Assembly (NCBI GenBank): GCA_951804985.1
Contig: OX638133.1
Span: forward strand, 25,760,963-25,824,962
Origin: Dryomyza anilis
Lineage: Eukaryota > Arthropoda > Insecta > Diptera > Dryomyzidae
Direction of reading: 5' to 3'
Length of the DNA: 64,000 nt
In this document: piece after piece, positions 57,176 to 64,000 of the stretch
How the letters are laid out: the number at the start of each line of letters is the position of its first letter
How positions within the stretch are numbered: the first letter of the stretch is position 1
Program-made: the position numbers and the translations under genes
The notes under the pieces: model-generated
Told to the model about the DNA's origin: nothing
Databases searched by the model: none
Seen by the model: only the letters and a program-made list of their open reading frames with translations

Positions 57176-58552
57176 TAAAAGTATAGAAATCATTAAAATC
57201 ATTTGGTATGTTTATAAAAAGTCCTTGATCGTTGACATGATTAATTAATAATACGTGTAAAATATGAACGTCAATATAACCTGAAGCAATGATATTGTAA
57301 TTGCATAGATTACGCTTATTTTAATATTGTTATAATTATGATCAAGTCTTTTATGGACACAATTAACGCTATTTAAAAGTTCTGCTTGCACAAAAATCGA
57401 CCAATGCACAGTTATCAGCATGTTTAACCCAGAATTAGCATCGATTAGACAGACATTGGTGGTTGGTTGCACCATGTACATATTGTGGGTATCGGAACCA
57501 ATTAACCACTACGCCCAGTTTATTCAAACATCTGCAGAGTTGAACTGTGAGTGAGTGAGCGTGGCCTAAAAATATGGTTAATAGTTTTGCGCAAGTTGCT
57601 AAAATGTTGTTGTCGTCATTAAATAAAAAAAAATATATAATTTTTTTATTCAATATTTTAATTCACTTTGCTACTTTTTCTACTAATTGCTTAATTATAA
57701 AATGTTGTTAACTGCATGGCTTTGGACCCTATTTCCGCCATGTTCACATTAAAATCATGGCAAGTTGTTGTTTTTTTTTTTCGTTGTTATTCAATCGTGG
57801 CAGGAATTTTTTTAATGACCACTATTATTGCAATATTTTTGTTTTCAATTAGTAGTGTATTAAAATTATGCAAATGCTTATAGAAATTAATAAAAGTCGA
57901 CGAGAAATGTTGCTCACTCGGAAGTTTTTCCTTGGGCCACCACTGAACGTTGAAGTTTTGGCTTTCATTTGCGATTCCATGAAACCAGTGCGCGCTGCTG
58001 TAGTTGGTGCCATTTTTCACAACCCGTTTACAGAAGCACGACTGACTGTATGCGCTGCCATTGCCAGGCCTTCCTTTGGAATGAGGTACATACATCGTTT
58101 TGTGCCTCGGGACGCATGTTGAGCTCACATTGATTGCCGTTCATAAATTTGCATTAATTTCATGCGAAAGCTTTGCAAAAGACTAAGGACGTACCCACTC
58201 TGGTGCTAGATCGAAGCATTACAAGTATTTCAAAGAAAATACGAAACAAAACTCATTTGAATTGTACAGTTTGGGCGACAGGTGAAAAATATGGAGTAAT
58301 CAGCGAGAAATCATTTGTTAAAGGTTTCATGATTTCTATGAGATTGAAAGCGCAACCGAAACCGATAGGAATAACAGTTAAAAACCATTAAATATATAAA
58401 ATACAAACAGTAATCAAAACCACAGTACGCATAGAGCTTATATTCATTAGAGTTTATTCCCAAATTTATGTTTTTTTTATCACAAAAAATAATCGACGTA
58501 AATATAGCAACCTATATTAATTGCATTCATTCATTCATTCATCATAAATCCA
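57176..58552. other. single-copy-looking DNA; two opposing frames of unknown meaning
   Basis: 57360-58130 is balanced in composition. A 113-codon minus-strand frame (57787-58128) and an 84-codon plus-strand frame (57868-58122) overlap; neither has a known motif, and the minus one has a C-F-C-K-R and W-W-P-K patch but a poor, AT-driven end. I leave both uncalled. 58173-58391 has a 72-codon frame, also without a motif. Confidence 0.35.
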
Positions 58553-58779
58553 GCAATGAAATTCATTAATTTAATGTAAACATTTCATATTATTCGTTAA
58601 TTCAGCAATTCTGTTTGCTAATATGAATATTTGTACGTCGATGCAGCAAATAATTTAGTCAGCGCAGTTTCAGAAATTATATTTGCTGAATTGACGTACA
58701 AATATTCATATTAGCAAACAGAATTGTTGTTTTAACGAAGAATAGTAAATATTTTCATTAAATTAGTGAATTTCATTGC
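58553..58779. repeat. long hairpin with ~100-bp arms
   Basis: The arms 58553-58651 and 58680-58779 are inverted copies. The core CAATTCTGTTTGCTAATATG plus 14 more bases (58606-58639) is exactly complementary to 58693-58726; the outer parts (GCAATGAAATTCA...) pair with mismatches. The loop is about 30 bases. Confidence 0.85.
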
Positions 58780-58984
58780 GGAATTGATATCATTTTCATC
58801 TGGCAATATCAATATATTGCATTCATTTCAATGTCATCTGGGTTATTTCTTCTCCGAAAAATTCCGAAACCAATATCTGTTTAAATCGTTAAAAATATAA
58901 AAATCAAACCCGAAGCTTAGTTTCAGATTTGGAATATCTACTTTATACTACTTTCTATCACTTCCTAGCAAACCTGAATGATAT

Positions 58985-59135
58985 TTCCAACATCGACATA
59001 AAACACATACATGGCTTTGTAAAAATCGCAAATTGGTTCAGAAACGAGTAATAGGATATAGATCCCTGGTATCAAAATGGACCTCTTTTGGTCTAAGTGT
59101 GCTTTTTAGCAGCCATTACAACCTAACCTAACCTA
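58985..59135 (+). pseudogene. possible LINE 3' end with (CCTAA)n tail
   Basis: ATCAAAATGGACCTCTTTTG-GTCTAAGTGTGC and AGCAGCCATTACAACCTAAC-CTAACCTAA have the form of the 3' end of some fly Jockey/I-type LINEs, whose tails are short CCTAA-like repeats. No coding part remains. Assignment rests on pattern memory only. Confidence 0.35.
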
Positions 59136-59506
59136 ATACTTCTGGAATATCTATAGTTCAAAGAAATTATAGAGATTATATCCATTGGAATCCTTTGCTA
59201 CATTTTTATGGTTCTCGCGATAAACCACAGCACGGTGAACAAAATACATAAATCATAAATATATTAAAACTAATATTTTGGAGAACACTGGTTTTAACGG
59301 AAAATATTAGATTTAGTCAATCCGGAATTGTTCGAAAGCCGGCCCACTGTTCTCCTGTCTATTTTCTCAGTTGGCGGACAATTCTTTACCGGACAAGTCC
59401 TCCCCGAATAGTTCTCTCCAGGACAATACATTCCTGAATATACTTTCCTGAGACAATTATGCTCAGGACCATTCTCTGATAAAATTGTTCCCCGCTCCTT
59501 TAAATA
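59136..59506. other. degenerate GGACAATTCTCTCC repeats
   Basis: 59340-59490 has loose tandem words (GGACAATTCTTTACC, GGACAAGTCCTCCCCG, GGACAATACATTCC) similar in style to the AATTCTTCC tract at 16.2 kb. There is no gene. Confidence 0.5.
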
Positions 59507-59564
59507 TTAAAATTTGAAATAATTAATTGTTTTTGTTTTACGACCTCTTTTGATTATTTTAAGA

Positions 59565-59912
59565 TATTGTCTTAACGTGCTCAAGGTCCAGTCGGTACAA
59601 ATTGGGTGTTTTGTACCAACAAATAAAACAACAAACAATTGGAAAATGCATTGAGTGGCAGATCGTACAGCTGTTTCAGAGGCAACCAAGCCCAGTGCAC
59701 ATAATTCTTATTGTGTTTATTGGAGAAGGGAAACTTAGGCGACTTGAAATGTAGAATCTGCAGAGAAAGATCGCTGATGAAGGGGCTTGGCTGCCTCTGA
59801 AACAGCTGTACGATCTGCCACTCAATGAATTTTGCCAATTTTTTGTTGTTTTATTTGTTGGTACAAAACACCCAATTTGTACCGACTGGACCTTGAGCAC
59901 GTTAAGACAATA
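59565..59912. repeat. long near-perfect hairpin (129-bp arms, 89-base loop)
   Basis: 59565-59693 and 59783-59912 are inverted copies with only a handful of differences (for example AAACAATTGG against AAAAAATTGG). The arms contain GGTCCAGTCGGTACAAATTG and CGTACAGCTGTTTCAGAGGC. The 17-bp direct repeat TTAAAATTTGAAATAAT lies outside on both sides (59507-59523 and 59915-59931). Frames across it are mirror images and not genes. Such hairpins, if transcribed, can feed the fly endo-siRNA (hpRNA) pathway. Confidence 0.9.
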
Positions 59913-59931
59913 ACTTAAAATTTGAAATAAT

Positions 59932-60690
59932 AATAATAGTTTGGCGCTACAGTCCTGAAGAACTTAGACCGAGCATTCTCACCATTTGAGCTATGCGTGT
60001 TATATATATTTGTACTTGAGATGGGCGCGAGCCTGTCTTTGATGGCACGGACAGTCATGGGCACGCAGATAGGTGACACGCACAAGCTCGATCCCGACGA
60101 CTAAATATACAGGCACGCACGAGAAGCATGATAAAGCACGGGATATAAAAAGACACGAAGAAACACGAAAAAATACGAGAAAACATGAAAAAGCACGGAA
60201 GAACATGAAAAAGCAGGCGAACCGTGAAGAATAATCCCGGAACCGTTTAGATTTTTGGTTCCGGAATCGTTAATAAAAGTATGTGGAACCGAACTGAAAT
60301 CGGAACCCATATATTTTTTCCTGGTTGGAATCGGAACCGCTATTTTAAAAGTTTCTAATTTTGGAGGCGCAGACACGACAACAACTAGCACGCACGGAGA
60401 TTTGCACGCACGAACTCAAATTTTCGGACGTGACACGAAAAAAGCACGGCACACGCCCATCTCTAATTTGCACTCAAAGAGGTGGGTGGGACCTACAGTT
60501 TAAGACCAAATTCGAATGGCAGGGTGAGAGGTTTTCATGGGCAGTGTTTACTCTCGGAGGTTTGCCATTGTCTAACGAGTGATAGCGCGGCATTCAAACA
60601 TATTTTCTATGAAAAGATGATGTCGGCCCCAGTCCTGACTTGAAGATGCACCGTTCAGCTTTCAGTCCAATGAACTAACCTTAGCAAGAA
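59932..60690 (-). mobile_element. tRNA-derived SINE, second copy, split by a hAT-type insert
   Basis: In reverse it matches the SINE at 12219: AAACTGTAGGTCCCACC, GGACTGTAGCGCCAAACT and the (ATT)n tail (59923-59936, on the left). The tRNA head lies at about 60640-60690 (GGTTAGTTCATTGGACTG, CTTCAAGTCAGGAC) and is eroded. Base 60016/60467 marks the insertion of a 450-bp element. Confidence 0.8.
60017..60466. mobile_element. 450-bp hAT-type MITE inside the SINE
   Basis: The ends GAGATGGGCGCGAGCC and GGCACACGCCCATCTC are inverted (14 of 16). The flanks TTTGTACT (60009-60016) and TTTGCACT (60467-60474) form an 8-bp target duplication with one change. The interior is rich in GCACGAAAAA / CACGAGAA words and GGAACCGTTTAG / GGAACCGAAC dyads. 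Frames here are repeat artefacts. Confidence 0.75.
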
Positions 60691-61012
60691 GCATGATTAG
60701 GCCCCGGTCTGCTCATTGCCATGTTTTCCCTAGAATTGCCTTGTTAGAATCCGAACAGAAGAGTATTGTTTTAATAAAACTCGATTAATAACCTACCAAA
60801 TAAAAACAGAATTCAAAAATACCTTAAGGGTATTTCTAATTAGATTCCTATTTTTTCATTTAAAAATACTAATTCCTACTCTAGTATTTGCTCATTATCA
60901 TGTCTACCTTATTATGGTAAATTTGATGAACATTAAGATTAAATAATGTTCATATTCCAATTTGATTTTGAAGATAACCTGAAAATGTCCCGATCGAGAA
61001 ATACAAAAAAAC
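60691..61012. other. no gene seen
   Basis: Nothing is recognisable. Confidence 0.5.
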
Positions 61013-61533
61013 GAGTTGGGAAAGTTAGGTCACATGGGTAAGTTCGGTCACATGGGGCGGATTTTTATAGTCGGTCGGGCCCGACTATGGAATACCCTAC
61101 ACCTTTGGTGGAGATATTAATGAGGAATATTTAATTGTATACCTTAATTTTAAATTGTTAATTATGCTGAACCTCAGAATATTATTCATATATCAGAAAT
61201 TTACGTCTTATATCCCCATAAATTAAAAAATTTATATAAAGCATAAAAAACTAAAAATGGGCGGATCACGCCCATTTTTGGACCACATATTTTTAGGTAA
61301 ATTCTAACAATACGTTTTAAATTTTATAACTATACCTTGAATACTTTTCGAAATATTAGTTTCGAAAGAGTTATATAAAAGTGACTTGTATGGGAGGTGG
61401 GCGTGTCCGTTGACCGATTTTGCTCATTTTCAAACTCAGTTCCTACTTTTGCCTAAAATATATTGAGACGAAATTTCATCGCATTCTGATCAGTATTTCT
61501 CAAGTTATTCTGTATTCGGACAGCAAGACAGCA

Positions 61534-61589
<56 letters not shown>

Positions 61590-61727
61590 GGACATGGCTA
61601 AACGGACTCGGGTAGTGATGCTGATCAAGAATATATATACTTTTCCATACCGGACACGTCTCCTAAGGGGCGTTACAATATATGCACAAAGTTAATATAC
61701 CCTGTATCTCATAGGTGTAGGGTATAA
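61013..61727. mobile_element. dispersed fly repeat, copy B
   Basis: It begins GAGTTGGGAAAGTTAGGTCA, has GTCGGTCGGGCCCGACTATG then ATACCCTACACCT, and ends AGGTGTAGGGTATAAAAA. The right part (GACGGACATGGCTAAACGG, TGATCAAGAATATATATACT) equals copy A at 49553. Inside are GGGCGTGTCC and TTGACCGATTTTGC words usual for such fly repeats. A (GACA)n tract lies at 61537. Confidence 0.7.
61537..61588. repeat. (GACA)n microsatellite
   Basis: There are about thirteen near-perfect GACA units inside the dispersed repeat. Confidence 0.95.
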
Positions 61728-62699
61728 AAAGTTGCCGTTTATCCATTTATTGAATTTTCTATTGCAACAATCATTAACTGCACTAATCGTTAAATTCAAT
61801 CATAATCTGATTTAAGGTATCGTTTTATAAATGACACAATCTTTTTTAAAATCAATCTTTCTGTCATGCCATTATCATAATATTTTACTCTACGTGATGT
61901 GTGTTTGATTTGAAGAATAATTTGCTATAAATCCGAAAAAACTAGGCAATGATACAAACTAAATATATTATATACTTTATGGACAAACTTTTGAAAAGAA
62001 AATTTGTTATAAATTCATTTTTGAGTACACTCAAAATAATCTCCACAGTATAATTCTACCTAAATATTATCATAATTGTTTGTATATGAAAAACAACAAC
62101 CTTGATATTGAAATAAAAATTGCTAGATAAATATAAACAAGTTAAATTGGAAGGATTTTCGTAAATTTAACAATTTATACTTAGCGTATTCACAGTTCAT
62201 CGTATTTTAGTATGGTGTAGTATTTATACGATACAATAACACAGAAACGTCTATTTGTTGTTGCATCCCTTATAAAAGTGAAATACCACATGTGTTGTAT
62301 TTGAGAGTAGCCCTGAGGCATGTTTTTGGTGTCGTATTTTGTGAAATGAAGGATAATTGAGAAATTGAAGTTAAATAGTGCACAAAAAATGTTAATTTAT
62401 TTGTTTTTCTTTTAAATCGAGGAATATTAATGATAATTTTTAAAAATCCAAATTTTATAAGAATCAGCTGCATTTATATGACAAAATATTTTAACAATCA
62501 GAAAAGTGGTGCTCACAGTTCAATTGCCGTACTGTCGTATTCGTAAAAATGTCGTATTCGTACAATGTCGTACCAATACCATGAAACTGTGAATACACTA
62601 ACTATATTTATGAATAATTTCATAATTTATGTACGAAAATGCGTTCGTAAAACATATAAATTGAAATCAAAATTCACCACATCAAAACTAAATATGAAT
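61728..62699. other. AT-rich stretch, no gene seen
   Basis: Nothing is supported beyond short frames without motifs. Confidence 0.5.
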
Positions 62700-63268
62700 T
62701 ATCTGCACGGGTTTCGTTTAGATTTGGAATATATATCCTACAGACCGAGGAGAAGGTCACTATATAGTTTTCGTTGACCATGTCCACTTTTACGCCCATT
62801 CTCAGTTTTAATGTTATCGATTTCAACAAAACTTTAAAAATTGTATGTTACTCATCTTACTTAATCTCACCACACCAAACTCACCAAATTAAAATATGTC
62901 TTTATGTTCCGAATCGACGTCAAAACGGCTGAACTGAATTGAATAAAATTTTGACACAATATTGATGTTGGGTCTGAGCAGAGAATATACTCCCATATAT
63001 CACCACAACGAAACTCACCACACCTAAACTCACCACTTTAAAACTCACCACACTAAATCCATCACACTAAAACTCACCACTTCTACTGGAACAAATTCAA
63101 GGAGGTAGAATTCTACCGGGAATAATTCTACGCGAAAGCGTACTACGGGAAATTATTTTTGTTTCGGTTACTACTACGTTTATAATATAAATAAAAAAAA
63201 TTATATTAATAAACTCCATATCCGTGCATTCATAAATCTTTGCACGAGTCGTGCACGGGTCCAGCTAG
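62700..63268 (+). mobile_element. Helitron-like 3' end with CTCACCACACTAAAA tandem
   Basis: The terminus TGCACG-AGT-CGTGCA is a 6-bp hairpin, followed nine bases later by CTAG and then T (63265-63269), as in Helitron 3' ends (hairpin, short gap, CTRR, host T). Upstream, AAACGGCTGAACTGAATTGA is a motif common in nonautonomous insect Helitrons. 63005-63080 is a 16-17 bp tandem of AAACTCACCACACTA. The 5' end is not found, so the start is arbitrary. No Rep/helicase gene is present. Confidence 0.5.
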
Positions 63269-64000
63269 TTTTCATGTAAATAAGAATCATTTTTCAATAT
63301 TAAAGATTTTTTTGCGTGTAGATTTGCGCTACTGTACTTCGACATAATTAGAGACAAGATACTTTACAGAAATGCGACAATATTTTGCATTTTATGCGAT
63401 TTTATCAAATCTGACATGCGTGAGGTTTGCGCGCGACTTATTGGAAAAAGCGCATAATGCATAAGTTGCGCAATAAGTCCATCAGATCAAACTGTGGCGG
63501 CAGACTGGTTCGGTTCCATATTATTGGCATATAGTATAATTTAGGACTTTATGTGCTGTAAAATATGCGATACCATTGACGACGTTTTGCAGCCGCAAGG
63601 CAAATCAAAACTTTAATGAAAAATAGCGCCAATTAATAGCAAAAGTCAACAGCGCGAATAAATCGAAATTTAAAAAATGAACAATAAATAACTCCCATCA
63701 AAATAAATATTAAAATTAATGCTAATCTTTGTAATCGATGGCGTTGTGACGTGGTCGCCAGTTGGCTAACAAACTACAGAAGCTGTCAGACGTTTTGTCG
63801 GCAATAACGATGAGTTTTTCTCCACGGAGGCGCTCAATTATGGGGAGACCTTTTGAACCCCCCACTCAGACTGACTGACTATTGTGCTGTCGGGCAATTT
63901 GTGTTGCACAGAAGTTACACCTTAAAGCCGCCTTCCCCCTTTGTAACTAATACACGGCTTATTTGCTTTGATAGGTTTTTATATAAAATGAAAAAAAAAA
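63269..64000. other. single-copy-looking DNA at the right edge
   Basis: 63540-63960 is non-repetitive with moderate GC (GTGGTCGCCAGTTGGCTAAC, CTCCACGGAGGCGCTCAATT). It has no coding frame of note; regulatory DNA or the edge of a gene outside the window is possible. Confidence 0.35.

Noticed and set aside
57787..58128. 113-codon minus-strand frame with a Cys/Trp patch
   Set aside because: An 84-codon frame overlaps it on the other strand, the C-terminal part is AT-driven, and no homologous motif is recognised; left as uncharacterised DNA.
59581..59900. Minus-strand frames of 60-85 codons
   Set aside because: They cross the inverted repeat, so the same peptide pieces appear mirrored; no codon bias.
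60000..60582. Frames of 68-96 codons
   Set aside because: They lie wholly in the hAT-type insert and SINE; Cys/Phe/Val runs come from CACGAAAA repeats.
61013..61727. Possible gene from the 91-codon frame at 61420
   Set aside because: The frame is mostly (GACA)n-encoded Thr-Asp-Arg-Gln repeats inside a dispersed repeat.

Overview
The window reads as AT-rich intergenic or long-intron DNA of a higher fly (Diptera, Brachycera; a calyptrate fly would fit). The signs are short 62-67 bp introns, CAA- and CGTC-rich leader-like stretches typical of fly 5' leaders, DREF-type TATCGATA sites, tRNA-derived SINEs, Jockey/CR1- and RTE-like LINE ends, a Tc1/mariner transposase, hAT-type MITEs and long AT-rich tandem arrays. 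The family and species are inference. There is no rRNA gene, no CRISPR and no large conserved protein-coding gene.

Layout. 0-5 kb: AT-rich DNA with three leader-like blocks (about 0.7-1.03, 1.28-1.93 and 4.08-4.56 kb) and a palindromic cluster of CGAT/TATCGATA sites at 4.57-4.67 kb that a 173-bp MITE interrupts. 5.5-8.1 kb: a 907-bp element, a small minus-strand ORF, a foldback element and a run of splice-like signals. 10.5-11.75 kb: the best gene island, with an intronless 110-codon ORF, a two-exon gene for a 38-residue protein and a third possible first exon; none has a recognised function. 11.8-14.3 kb: a LINE remnant, then hAT-type MITEs, one carrying a SINE with a perfect 13-bp target duplication. 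17.2-19.1 kb: an element built on a roughly 345-bp tandem array. 20-28 kb: a TTGCTACTA-like degenerate minisatellite followed by many copies of a roughly 300-bp element. 28.5-33.1 and 46.1-48.2 kb: three copies of an ATCAATATGATGAA element; two carry the same foldback element at different places, and the third also carries a broken DD37E Tc1/mariner copy. 36.5-43 kb: two Ty3/gypsy-like solo LTRs, a 720-bp inverted-repeat element and a GTCCATTCGGGGAAAT-type minisatellite. 44-45.7 kb: an element with a 516-bp higher-order repeat. 49.5-52.9 kb: interspersed repeats and a 5'-truncated LINE. 54.5-57.2 kb: a large AATTCAATTTTGAA array split by a 1.2-kb insertion. 58.5-63.3 kb: two long perfect or near-perfect hairpins, a SINE split by a hAT-type insert, a dispersed fly repeat with (GACA)n, and a Helitron-like 3' end.

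How it works together. Almost everything recognisable is mobile DNA or its wreckage, and the nesting order can be read directly (SINE in hAT MITE; hAT MITE in SINE; mariner in ATCAATATGATGAA element; MITEs in minisatellites). The most unusual pattern is a set of elements with quite different interiors, 0.2-1.9 kb long, that share CACACAGAAAA...TTTTCTGTGTG-like ends, several of which enclose tandem arrays. The unique blocks between repeats could be regulatory DNA of a neighbouring gene, but that is inference.
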